Positions 33,920-42,070 of a stretch of 64,000 nucleotides of DNA are shown piece after piece. The translations under genes were made by a program, and so were the position numbers. A model generated the notes under the pieces. It was not told the DNA's origin and did not search any database. It worked only from the letters and a program-made list of their open reading frames with translations. This DNA comes from an uncultured Collinsella sp. (GTDB taxonomy: Bacteria; Actinomycetota; Coriobacteriia; Coriobacteriales; Coriobacteriaceae). The stretch spans positions 1 to 64,000 of the forward strand of contig CABUTN010000001.1 of NCBI GenBank assembly GCA_902494565.1, written 5' to 3'. Position 1 is the first letter of the stretch. Each line of letters opens with the position of its first letter.

Positions 33920-35437
33920 ATGGGAACTTATCATAGTACACGAGGACGCACTTTATCGTGCTCAAGTAAGGTGGCAATCCGCACCGGCATCGCTCCCGAC
34001 GGGGGTTTGTTTGTCTCGGACGAGCTCGGCACCCAGCAGGTCGATATCAGCTCGCTTGCAGATAAATCGTACTTTGAAATCGCTCAAGATGTGTTGGGAA
34101 TGTTACTGAATGATTACACGGCCGAAGAAATTTCGGCGTGTGTCGACGAGGCATACCGCGGCACGTTCGCGAGTGAAGAGGTTACGCCGCTCGTCAAACT
34201 CGACGCTGCGCCGGGCGCTGACGCCCCTCAGACCTATGTGATGGAGCTCTTTGGCGGCCCCACGAGTGCCTTTAAGGACGTCGCCCTGCAGATGCTCCCC
34301 CGCTTGATGGCCCGCACTTCCGCCAAGGACGGCGGCGCCGAGCGCATCATGATCGTCACCGCCACGTCGGGCGACACGGGCAAGGCAGCACTCGCCGGCT
34401 TTGCCGACGCTCCGGGCACGGGCATCACCGTCTTTTATCCCGAGGGCAAGGTCAGCCGCGTCCAGAACCTGCAGATGTCCACACAGGAGGGCGATAACGT
34501 CGCCGTCTGCGGCATCCGCGGCAACTTCGACGATGCCCAGAGTGCCGTCAAGCGCATCTTTGCCGATAAGGAGCTTGCCGAGCGCCTGGAGGCTGCTGGC
34601 ACGGTGCTTTCGAGCGCCAACTCCATCAATGTCGGCCGTCTGGTACCGCAGGTCGTCTACTACTTTGCCGCCTATGCGCAGTTGCTGCGCGCCGGCGCCA
34701 TCGAGGCCGGCGACGCCGTGGAGTTCTGTGTGCCCACCGGCAACTTTGGCGATATCTTGGCCGGCTACTACGCCAAGCGCATGGGTCTACCCGTCGCCAA
34801 ACTCGTCGTGGCCAGCGACAAGAACAACGTGCTCGCCGACTTCCTGACCACCGGCGTCTACGACCGCAACCGTCCGTTCTTCACCACCATCTCGCCGTCG
34901 ATGGATATCCTCATCAGCTCTAACCTGGAGCGCATGCTGTACTTCCTGTCCGATGGCGACTGCGAACTCGTTGCCGGCCTTATGGAGCAGCTGGCACAGA
35001 CTGGTCGCTACGAGGTTCCCGCCGACCTGCTGGCAAAGATTCAGAGCGTCTTTGGCTGCGGTTGGGCCAGCGAAGACGAAGTCCGCGCTGCCATCAAGAG
35101 CTGCTGGGATGCGAACGGCTACGTAATCGACCCGCACACTGCTTGCGGCTATCACGTCTTTGAAAAGGTCGCTCCCGCCGAGGGCGCCAAGGCCCGTGTG
35201 CTGCTTTCGACCGCCAGCCCCTACAAGTTCCCGCGCGCCTGCTGCGACGCCCTGGGGCTCGACGTTCCCGAGGACGACTTTGAGGCCATGCACGTGCTCG
35301 AGCAGGCAACCAACACGGTCGCCCCGGCACAGCTCGCCGAGCTCGAGTCCAAGCCCGTCCGCTTCGAAGACGTCTGCGACGTCGATGAGATGGCCAGCTA
35401 CGTAGAGCAGGCTGCAAAAAAGATAGCAACCAACTAA
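33920..35437 (+). CDS. thrC: Threonine synthase
   Basis: A 505-aa PLP enzyme converting phosphohomoserine to threonine. PLP lysine in GPTSAFKDVA (Lys119); VTATSGDTGKAAL forms the phosphate cup, and NLQMSTQEGDNVAV fits the long fold-type-II form found in E. coli and actinobacteria. The frame opens at 33875; ATG 33920 has GAGGAG and begins the conserved N-terminus. Confidence 0.96.
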   Translation: MGTYHSTRGRTLSCSSKVAIRTGIAPDGGLFVSDELGTQQVDISSLADKSYFEIAQDVLGMLLNDYTAEEISACVDEAYRGTFASEEVTPLVKLDAAPGADAPQTYVMELFGGPTSAFKDVALQMLPRLMARTSAKDGGAERIMIVTATSGDTGKAALAGFADAPGTGITVFYPEGKVSRVQNLQMSTQEGDNVAVCGIRGNFDDAQSAVKRIFADKELAERLEAAGTVLSSANSINVGRLVPQVVYYFAAYAQLLRAGAIEAGDAVEFCVPTGNFGDILAGYYAKRMGLPVAKLVVASDKNNVLADFLTTGVYDRNRPFFTTISPSMDILISSNLERMLYFLSDGDCELVAGLMEQLAQTGRYEVPADLLAKIQSVFGCGWASEDEVRAAIKSCWDANGYVIDPHTACGYHVFEKVAPAEGAKARVLLSTASPYKFPRACCDALGLDVPEDDFEAMHVLEQATNTVAPAQLAELESKPVRFEDVCDVDEMASYVEQAAKKIATN

Positions 35438-35446
35438 ACCCCTTAT

Positions 35447-35480
35447 AAGGCGCCGGCGAAAGCCGGCGCACCTTCTTTTA
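35447..35480 (+). terminator. Terminator after thrC
   Basis: GCGCCGGC gaaa GCCGGCGC with flanking AAGG/CCTT, followed by TCTTTTAT. Confidence 0.9.
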
Positions 35481-35515
35481 TCAGATACCTACCGGGATGA
35501 TGACGAACGTGCATA

Positions 35516-35627
35516 GCGTGCCTGGCTGTTTAGTTCGTCGCGAGTTCCGCACGCAAAGGAAAGCACTTAATGTGCTTTCCGTCTTGCGCAGGACTGCCCG
35601 AGCAGCGAACTAAACAGCCAGGCACGC
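35516..35627. repeat. 22-bp inverted repeat with nested hairpin in the thrB leader
   Basis: Arms 35516-35537 and 35606-35627 are perfectly complementary. Inside sits GGAAAGCAC/GTGCTTTCC (35558-35580). The right arm ends 2 bases before the thrB RBS (AGGAGG, 35629-35634). Spacers (TTCCGCACGCAAA; GCAGGAC) resemble family B pieces, so it may be a divergent member. Confidence 0.8.
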
Positions 35628-35640
35628 CAGGAGGACTCAC

Positions 35641-36522
35641 ATGATCAAGATCACCGTCCCAGCAACAAGCGCCAACTTGGGCATTGGCTACGATACCCTC
35701 GGCATGGCCGTCAGCCTCTACTCGCACTTTACCTTTGAGCGCGCCGACAAGCTCACCATCACGGGCTGCCCAGAAGAGTTCCAAAACGAGAACAACCTGG
35801 TCTATGTGAGCTTTGTCGATGCGCTGGCCGCATGGGGCGAGCCGGCTTTTCCCGTTGCCATCGACATCCAGACCGACGTGCCCGTCGCCCGCGGCCTGGG
35901 CTCCAGCTCCACCTGCGTCGTCGCCGGCATCATGGCTGCCGCCGCGTTGACGGGCCATACCGTCGACCGCGCCGAGCTCGTCCGCATCGCCACCGAGGTC
36001 GAGGGCCATCCCGATAACGTCGCCCCCGCTATCCTGGGCGGCGCCGTCTGCTCCTTTACGCCGACCGATTCGCTCCCCCAGTGCCTGCGCTACGAGGTGA
36101 GCGATCGTTTGCGTTTTATTACCGTGATTCCACCTTACGAGGTGCACACGAGCGAGGCACGCAAGGTCGTGCCGCAGGAGATTCCGCTCTCCACCGCCGT
36201 GTGGCAGATGGGCCGCATCGCCGGCATGACGCGCGGCCTGGAGACCGGCGACCTTGACCTGATTGCCGCCGCCAACGACGACCGCATCCAAGAGCCCTAT
36301 CGCCGCCGCCTCATCCCCGACTACAACGCTGTGCGCGACACCTGCCTTAACGGCGGCGCTAAGACCATCTGGATTAGCGGCTCGGGCTCGACCCTCATGG
36401 CTGTGACCGACGACACCATCGTGGCAAAGTTCCTGCAGGTCAAGCTGCGCGAGCAGTTCCCCAAGTGCGATACGCATATCCTCACGTGCGACACGGAAGG
36501 CGCCCAGATCGAATACCTGTAG
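35641..36522 (+). CDS. thrB: Homoserine kinase
   Basis: A 293-aa GHMP kinase that phosphorylates homoserine for threonine synthase. VPATSANLGIGYDTLGMA at the N-terminus, the phosphate-binding motif PVARGLGSSST (about residues 81-91) and the C-terminal ISGSGSTLMAV. RBS AGGAGG. Adjacent to thrC, but a terminator and a long inverted repeat separate them, so they may be expressed independently. Confidence 0.96.
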   Translation: MIKITVPATSANLGIGYDTLGMAVSLYSHFTFERADKLTITGCPEEFQNENNLVYVSFVDALAAWGEPAFPVAIDIQTDVPVARGLGSSSTCVVAGIMAAAALTGHTVDRAELVRIATEVEGHPDNVAPAILGGAVCSFTPTDSLPQCLRYEVSDRLRFITVIPPYEVHTSEARKVVPQEIPLSTAVWQMGRIAGMTRGLETGDLDLIAAANDDRIQEPYRRRLIPDYNAVRDTCLNGGAKTIWISGSGSTLMAVTDDTIVAKFLQVKLREQFPKCDTHILTCDTEGAQIEYL

Positions 36523-36543
36523 TCGCCGTCCCGTATACTCGCC

Positions 36544-36668
36544 GGGGAGGCCAGGGGCTTTGCCCCCAAATCGTCCTCGGACATGGCAGGACCCCCGCTG
36601 CGCACTTCGTGCGGCGGGGGTCCTGCCGTCCTGCGGAAAGATTTGGGGGCAAAGCCCCTGGCCTCCCC
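36544..36668. repeat. Family B bipartite palindrome, copy 2
   Basis: Outer arms 36544-36572 and 36640-36668 are complementary over 29 bp without mismatch. Spacers are exactly 12 nt: GTCCTCGGACAT (36573-36584) and GTCCTGCGGAAA (36628-36639). Inner arms GGCAGGACCCCCGC (36585-36598) and GCGGGGGTCCTGCC (36614-36627). It is the most regular copy, 22 bases after thrB. The rest of the gap to 36804 shows nothing. Confidence 0.9.
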
Positions 36669-36804
36669 TACGTTCACTTCGCTGGCGGCGGCTACAGGGA
36701 CCTACACTCTGTAAAAGCGCCGGGCTGACAGTTGCTTTTTATTGGTAGGGGCTCTTGCTAGGTAGGGACACTTACTAGTGACAGGCTTCGCCTGTGCGCT
36801 TGGT

Positions 36805-37503
36805 TTACGCTGCGCTGGTTTCTTTGTATTCGAAGACTGGTTCTAGGAGGTCTTCGATGTTGCAGTGGAGGGCTTTTGCTATGGCTCTTACGCTTGTTAC
36901 CGAAGCTTCATTGATGTTTCTCTGGCGCTGCTCGTACATTTGGATTGAGCGGAGTGACACATCCGATTCGTATGCCAGATCTTGTTGGGTTTTCTTGAGC
37001 CTCTTTCTTGCTAACGCAAGCTTGGTTTGCCTGGACGCTTTTTTCGCCATATCGCAGACGAGGCGAGCCACGCGTTCCTCCGAGGCTTCGTGCCAGGGGT
37101 AGTACAGACTGCGTAGCACATCGAATGGAACGACATGCAGCAAATCTTCGAAAGACTCTCCTAGGCGCCACTGAAGGTATGCCAATATCCAGCCTGTCCA
37201 ATATTCCGGTGTCTTTTCGAATCGGTAGGTTCGATTTGGCATCGGCCTTGATTGATAGCCCGACCTTTCGGCGATAAGCGCGAACAGCTCAACGCCCGAT
37301 TTTCCCGACACTACCCATGCGTTGCCGCATTCGAACTCGCGAGCTACGCCGCTCAAGCAAAAGAGTTCAGCAACTTCCGATCCTTCTGCTCCATAATCGT
37401 TAACGGCATAGTCAAAGCAGTCGCCGAGATTGTTCATTGCGTCCTCGAGGTAGTAGACGGGGTATGTCCTACTCGGCCCACGATCCGTTAACTCTTGGAT
37501 CAT
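36805..37503 (-). CDS. DUF3791-like / HTH fusion protein, candidate antitoxin
   Basis: A 232-aa protein overlapping the DUF3990 gene by 35 bases. Residues about 22-80 resemble DUF3791 (FDYAVNDYG..EVAELFCLSG); the middle has EYWTGWILAYLQWRLGESF; the C-terminus (about 165-222) is a Cro/CI-type HTH: KKTQQDLAYESDVSLRSIQ then YEQRQRNINEA. ATG 37503 lacks a clear RBS and depends on coupling; ATG 37440 with GAGGA upstream is an alternative. DUF3791 proteins commonly sit beside DUF3990 proteins, which supports an antitoxin and autorepressor role; unproven. Confidence 0.75.
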   Translation of the reverse strand: MIQELTDRGPSRTYPVYYLEDAMNNLGDCFDYAVNDYGAEGSEVAELFCLSGVAREFECGNAWVVSGKSGVELFALIAERSGYQSRPMPNRTYRFEKTPEYWTGWILAYLQWRLGESFEDLLHVVPFDVLRSLYYPWHEASEERVARLVCDMAKKASRQTKLALARKRLKKTQQDLAYESDVSLRSIQMYEQRQRNINEASVTSVRAIAKALHCNIEDLLEPVFEYKETSAA

Positions 37504-38152
37504 TCAAATCAACCCTCCCTGCCATCAAATCCCTAATGTCGACACCATCAGAGTCAAATCCGTTTACCGTATCCAGGTACTTTCGTCGAGCGTTCTGTTC
37601 TCGCTCAAATCGTTTGGGATAAAACTCAGCTCCCGAAGCCTGCTTCCAATCGCGGAACTTAATCGCCGAGAACGCACGCTCACTCATAAGCGCATATTGA
37701 ATGCCCAAATCCCCCAAAAACATAATGCGCTGCAATTGCCTGAGCGAGATCATGCCGTTGACAAACTGTCTTGCAAACGAGAAATAGGAATCGTCTGCAC
37801 GATAGCCTCGAATAACGTCATAGGGAGAAATATCAATCAGGCAGTTATCCAGCAGATAACGAAGCCCCTCGCGTGCTACTGGCGTTGAAACATTGAACTC
37901 TCTGTTATTCGCCAGAATTGCAAGCCAGTTGAGAATCGAGAACTCACCTGATTCCAAATCCAAAATCGCAAGGCCATCTAAATCAAGCTCATATCGATTG
38001 GCAATGCCATCAGACTCGGTCCGACATGCCCACTCCATTGCCATTTCCTCATGCGGTGTGCAATAAAACCCGCGCCCATAGTCATTGAATTGCCTGCATT
38101 TATCCAACGATGGATGCTCGACAACAACCTCCGACCCGTGCCAAAGCTCCAT
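37469..38152 (-). CDS. DUF3990 protein, predicted ADP-ribosyltransferase toxin
   Basis: A 227-aa protein with the DUF3990 opening LWHGSEVVVEHPSLDKCR, FNDYGRGFYCTPHEEMA near residue 23 and an SFARQFVNG helix region later. DUF3990 belongs to the ADP-ribosyltransferase-like clan; the HGS and GFY elements would bind NAD. RBS TTAGGAGG gives strong translation. First gene of a two-gene unit with the HTH protein and a 47-bp operator upstream. Target (DNA, RNA or protein) unknown. Confidence 0.8.
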   Translation of the reverse strand: MELWHGSEVVVEHPSLDKCRQFNDYGRGFYCTPHEEMAMEWACRTESDGIANRYELDLDGLAILDLESGEFSILNWLAILANNREFNVSTPVAREGLRYLLDNCLIDISPYDVIRGYRADDSYFSFARQFVNGMISLRQLQRIMFLGDLGIQYALMSERAFSAIKFRDWKQASGAEFYPKRFEREQNARRKYLDTVNGFDSDGVDIRDLMAGRVDLNDPRVNGSWAE

Positions 38153-38168
38153 ATCGACCTCCTAAAAA

Positions 38169-38215
38169 ATATCACCTCAGCGATAGTTTACCAATAACTA
38201 TCACTGAGGTGATAT
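38169..38215. promoter_or_regulatory. Operator-like inverted repeat upstream of the DUF3990/HTH pair
   Basis: Two 19-bp arms (38169-38187, 38197-38215) with one mismatch and a 9-nt spacer: ATATCACCTCAG..ATAGT and ACTATCACTGAGGTGATAT. It lies 16 bases before the toxin start region and is the natural binding site for the HTH protein. Confidence 0.7.
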
Positions 38216-38246
38216 AGATAGGAGCTTTTGAAGGGCTGCAGCCTGA

Positions 38247-38837
38247 CTAGAGGCAGGCCTCGGCGATGCGCTTTTTTAGTTCGTCGATGCCGGTGCCGGT
38301 TTGGGAGCTTGTGATGATTACGTTTTCGGCCGGGACGTTGAGCTGCTTTTTGATGGCTGCTGCTTGGCGGGCCTGCTGGGTGCGGCTGAGTTTGTCGGCC
38401 TTGGTGAGGCAGACGATAAAGTTGAACTCGTTGCCCTGCAGGTAGTCGATCATGTCATGGTCGAGTTTACTGGGGTCGTGACGAATGTCCACCAGTGAGA
38501 CGACCAAGTTAAAGCTGCGCTCGGAGTCGAAAAAGTCGCCGATAAGCTCGGCCCAGCGGTCGCGCTCGGCCTTGGAGCGACGGGCGAAACCGTAACCCGG
38601 CAGGTCCACGAAATGCACGTCATCGGCCTCAAAGAAGTTGATGTTGCTCGTCTTGCCCGGCGTACTCGAAACCTTCACCAGGTTCTTGCGGCCAAAGAGC
38701 TTGTTCATGATGGACGACTTGCCCACGTTGGAGCGGCCGACAAAGCTCACCTCGGGGCAGGTGGACTCGGGGATCTGCGAAACCTTGCCGTAGCTGGCGA
38801 CGAACTTGGCAAGCTGATAGTTAATGGAATCGGCCAT
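38247..38837 (-). CDS. engB: Ribosome-biogenesis GTPase YihA/YsxC
   Basis: A 196-aa GTPase needed for large-subunit assembly. G1 GRSNVGKSS, G3 DLPGYG, G4 LTKADK, G5-like TSSQTG. The ATG at 38837 has AAGGAG at good spacing; a GTG two codons earlier is less likely. 38 bases downstream of mtnN in the same direction. Confidence 0.96.
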   Translation of the reverse strand: MADSINYQLAKFVASYGKVSQIPESTCPEVSFVGRSNVGKSSIMNKLFGRKNLVKVSSTPGKTSNINFFEADDVHFVDLPGYGFARRSKAERDRWAELIGDFFDSERSFNLVVSLVDIRHDPSKLDHDMIDYLQGNEFNFIVCLTKADKLSRTQQARQAAAIKKQLNVPAENVIITSSQTGTGIDELKKRIAEACL

Positions 38838-38875
38838 GGACACTCCTTGGTCGTAGGTTCTTACAAATAGACGCG

Positions 38876-39616
38876 CTATTGCGCAGCGGCAATGCGGCGG
38901 ACGATATCGAGCGTGATGTCACTTGCGACACGCGCGTACTCGAACAGATCGAACTCGCGCTCGCAAATTGCATCGTACACCTCGTCACAATTATCGCTGA
39001 TAGCGCGCAACACCAGGCAATCGACACCATTTTTGGTTGCGACATGGGCAATTGCCGCGCCCTCCATGCCGACACAATCGGCATGCGTCGCCTCGATAGC
39101 GTCGTTGCGCATGGTGGCGCCCGTCACAAAGCGGTTACCTGTGGCAATCGTGCCGACCAGGAACTGCTTGGTGCCCTCATTCGAAGCGACTGCATTTGTC
39201 GAAGCGTCAACAAACCCACGCTCAGCAAGCACTTCGGCGGCAATATCGACCAGCGCGGGCGTCGAGCCAAACTCCTCGAGCCCCGGTGCGGACTCGGCGA
39301 TAAGCGCGGTATCGGTATCCAGATAGCGTAGGCGTTTGCCAATGACCACGTCGTCGATATGGAGCTTGGGGTTCAAACCGCCCGCAATGCCCGAAAACAC
39401 AACAGCCTGCGGAGCATACTTGCTAATGAGGTGCTGTGTTGCAGCGGCGGCGTTCACCGTGCCCATGCCCGCCGTTGTGGCGACAACTGTCAGGCCGTCG
39501 AGCTCACCGCTCACAACGGTCAAGCCTGCCTCCCGTGCCTCGCAAACGTCGCTCAGCTCTTCCTTAATCTGCATGATCTCTTTTTCGAGCGCACCGATAA
39601 TCGCAATGGTAGCCAT
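38876..39616 (-). CDS. mtnN: 5'-methylthioadenosine/S-adenosylhomocysteine nucleosidase
   Basis: A 246-aa nucleosidase that recycles methylthioadenosine and adenosylhomocysteine and feeds the AI-2 precursor route. MATIAIIGALEKEI start, VFSGIAGGLNP near 77, GMEGAAIAHVA with the catalytic Glu near 172, and RAISDN with the catalytic Asp near 195. A TTG 4 codons upstream is possible; ATG 39616 kept. Confidence 0.95.
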   Translation of the reverse strand: MATIAIIGALEKEIMQIKEELSDVCEAREAGLTVVSGELDGLTVVATTAGMGTVNAAAATQHLISKYAPQAVVFSGIAGGLNPKLHIDDVVIGKRLRYLDTDTALIAESAPGLEEFGSTPALVDIAAEVLAERGFVDASTNAVASNEGTKQFLVGTIATGNRFVTGATMRNDAIEATHADCVGMEGAAIAHVATKNGVDCLVLRAISDNCDEVYDAICEREFDLFEYARVASDITLDIVRRIAAAQ

Positions 39617-39694
39617 GCCATTCCCCAAACCTATTCGAAATTCTCAACCACGGTATGGTACCAGCATTTTGTTTGACCTCGTCAAACGAACACG

Positions 39695-40813
39695 CTAAGC
39701 CAGTGCAGCTCGCGTATCAAACAGAGCCTTTGCAATCGCGGCCGTAACCTCACTCGAGCGGTCGCTCCACGGCATCGATGTCATGATACCCATGACATAG
39801 GTACAGCCATCGATGTCGATAAGGCCCGCATCGCATGTCGAGTAGTAACCATCCTCGCTAATCCAGCCTGCCTTGTTGCGCACCAAAACCTGCTCGTCCG
39901 CAATGCCATCGCGAATAAACGAGCGCGATGTTGATGCCAGAAGGCCCGACAACCACTGTGAAGTCTCGGTATCCATGCTCAGATACTCGCTCATCTCACG
40001 CCATAACCTCGCAGAAGTGCGCGGGCAGTAGGTCGGAAAATCACTCATCGGATTCAGTGCCGTTTCGTCATCAACACCCAGATTGGCAATCCGATCCTCA
40101 TAGCCATCATGGTCAAACGCCGCGCGTAACGCGATAAACGAATCGTTGTCTGAGTTGGCGACGGCATTCTCGATAAGGTCGCGCACCGTCTGCCAGCCCA
40201 TGCTGCAACCACCATACGTGGCTAAAGGCCCATCGAGCGACACCCGCCCCGATTCGACCAACGTCTCGCAAATATAGAGCGCATACAGCGCTTTGTAGCT
40301 GCTCGCTCCATACACCTCGACATCGGCGTTATACGTCACGCCCCTACCACTCGATAGGTCGTAGAACACTACACCCACGTCGCCCAGCTCCTGCGCCCGA
40401 CACAGGGCATCCTGGAGCGAGGCAAGGCTCTCATCCTCCAAGGCAGGAGTCTTGTTATCCACCAACGAGAAGGTCCGAACGGTATCACCCGAAGGGATAT
40501 CGTTGAAGTCCGCCTTCGAAAGTCTCGTCTTGAGATCTGCCGTCGACAGAGCTTGATCTGCCGACGCTTTGGACTTTGAAACCTTCTCGTTTTGCAGCTG
40601 TACCGTTGACGCATCTGGGCGCACCGTTCGCTCCGAGGCGTAGGTTTTAACGGTAATTCCGAGGATAATAACCGCCGACGTTAGCATCCCAATGGCGGCA
40701 ATCTTCCTCACGCGGATGCGAGCGCCGGCAAGGCCACGCGAAGACGTGCCCTTCGTCTTATATCTGCTGCCATGCTGCGGCACATACTCGTCCCGCGATG
40801 CGATGTTTCGCAC
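39695..40813 (-). CDS. Membrane-anchored serine hydrolase (class A beta-lactamase fold)
   Basis: A 372-aa protein: cytoplasmic Arg/Lys-rich N-terminus, one helix at about 36-55, a linker, then a penicillin-recognising hydrolase domain. SxxK is S171-S-Y-K174 in YGASSYKAL, SDN is NSDND, and KTG is replaced by KAG (NKAGW). No obvious omega-loop Glu of true beta-lactamases can be identified, so it is more likely a carboxypeptidase-like or esterase homologue. GTG start with AGGAG. Confidence 0.82.
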   Translation of the reverse strand: MRNIASRDEYVPQHGSRYKTKGTSSRGLAGARIRVRKIAAIGMLTSAVIILGITVKTYASERTVRPDASTVQLQNEKVSKSKASADQALSTADLKTRLSKADFNDIPSGDTVRTFSLVDNKTPALEDESLASLQDALCRAQELGDVGVVFYDLSSGRGVTYNADVEVYGASSYKALYALYICETLVESGRVSLDGPLATYGGCSMGWQTVRDLIENAVANSDNDSFIALRAAFDHDGYEDRIANLGVDDETALNPMSDFPTYCPRTSARLWREMSEYLSMDTETSQWLSGLLASTSRSFIRDGIADEQVLVRNKAGWISEDGYYSTCDAGLIDIDGCTYVMGIMTSMPWSDRSSEVTAAIAKALFDTRAALA

Positions 40814-41016
40814 GTGGTCTCCTGACTGCCACCGTTTATATACGAGCAGTATGATACCGAGCAGGCATTTCTTTCCAAAGATATTCAGCGGCGTTTAAGG
40901 TGTCTTTAAAGAAACCACAAGCGTATTTATCCAAATGGCACGATTCTGTTGCGCATCTCACCGCAACCCAGAGAGCAGTCTTTTAAGGACGGGGCTCTTT
41001 AGCAATCAACTAGGTG

Positions 41017-41061
41017 CCCAGGGGCACTCATTTAAGTCTGTCCCCAATGAGTGCCCTTGGG
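41017..41061. repeat. Hairpin with CTGTCCCC loop (family A-like, variant arms)
   Basis: CCCAGGGGCACTCATT (41017-41032) pairs with AATGAGTGCCCTTGGG (41046-41061), one mismatch. The loop ends TCTGTCCCC directly before the right arm, as in family A. It lies 16 bases after the pflA stop on the minus strand; the rest of 40814-41077 is empty. Confidence 0.75.
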
Positions 41062-41077
41062 GAGCGAAAATGGCACG

Positions 41078-41896
41078 CTAGCCGATGGCGTTTTTGAGTT
41101 CGGCGCGGCGCTTTTTCATGCCCGTCATGACGGCATTGCGCAGCTCGGGCATGCGCGCGGTATCCATCTGGGGCACGCCCTCGAGCTTATAGGGAATGCC
41201 CAGTTGCTCGTACTTGACGACACCCATCGTGTGATACGGCAGCATTTCCAGGCCCACCACGTTGTGCCATGGAGCGATCAGGCAACCAAGCTTCTCGCAC
41301 TCCTCCACCGTGTCGGTAATGCCCGGTACCACCACGTGGCGGATAACGACCTTAATCTTGCGACGCGCGAGCTCATCGCCAAACGCCAAGATGCGTGCGG
41401 GATCGCAACCGGTCAGCTTTTTATGCTCGACCGGGTCGGCATGCTTAATATCGAGCAGCACCATATCGGTCTCGTTGAGTACGGCATCGAACTTCTCGGG
41501 ATGCGCGGGATCGAACGCATAGCCGCAGCTATCCAAGCAGGTATGCACGCGGCCATCGGGGTTGTTGTGCATTGCACGGAACAGGTCGGCCAAAAACTCA
41601 GGCTGTAGGAGCGGCTCGCCGCCGGACACCGTAATTCCGCCGCTGCGATAGAACTCGTGGTTGCTCTGGAACTCATCCATCAGGTGTTCGACGGTCACCA
41701 TGGTGCCGCCGTTGACCGACCAGGTATCGGGATTGTGACAATACGCGCAGCGCATGGGACAGCCCTGGACAAACACCACAAAGCGAATGCCGGGTCCGTC
41801 GACCGTTCCCATCGTCTCGATTGAATGCACGCGGCCAAGGGCAAACGCAGAGTCCTCGGGACGAGCGTCCACACCCTCAAGCGTCATTTCTGCCAT
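41078..41896 (-). CDS. pflA: Pyruvate formate-lyase activating enzyme
   Basis: A 272-aa radical SAM enzyme that abstracts hydrogen from the PFL glycine. Cluster motif CPMRCAYCHNPDTW (C-x3-C-x2-C), TVSGGEPLLQ, and GPGIRFVVFVQG before it. ATG 41896 is taken over an upstream frame start. It is about 7.6 kb away from the PFL genes, with the sucrose operon between, although the two usually adjoin. Its target here is the stand-alone glycyl-radical polypeptide at 49146, or another PFL outside the window. Confidence 0.93.
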   Translation of the reverse strand: MAEMTLEGVDARPEDSAFALGRVHSIETMGTVDGPGIRFVVFVQGCPMRCAYCHNPDTWSVNGGTMVTVEHLMDEFQSNHEFYRSGGITVSGGEPLLQPEFLADLFRAMHNNPDGRVHTCLDSCGYAFDPAHPEKFDAVLNETDMVLLDIKHADPVEHKKLTGCDPARILAFGDELARRKIKVVIRHVVVPGITDTVEECEKLGCLIAPWHNVVGLEMLPYHTMGVVKYEQLGIPYKLEGVPQMDTARMPELRNAVMTGMKKRRAELKNAIG

Positions 41897-41943
41897 TCGC
41901 GCTACCTTGCCTCTCCTTGGATGCAACCAATTAAAATGCCAGA

Positions 41944-41992
41944 GCCATTCTAGCCTATGCGTTTGCGTTTAAACGTCTCGGGCTAGAATGGC
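41944..41992. terminator. 12-bp inverted repeat between DegV and pflA
   Basis: GCCATTCTAGCC (41944-41955) and GGCTAGAATGGC (41981-41992). On the minus strand it follows the DegV gene and is trailed by CATTTTAATT, so it probably ends that transcript. Confidence 0.65.
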
Positions 41993-42070
41993 ACGTTTTA
42001 ATCTATCCCCCATCACCATGGCTGGGGTCTACTTCGAGATGTCAGACTGAAGAACGCTCGTCTGAGGCCT

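Noticed and set aside
39695..40813. Calling the serine hydrolase a beta-lactamase
   Set aside because: SxxK and SDN are present but KTG is KAG and no omega-loop Glu could be identified; resistance cannot be claimed.
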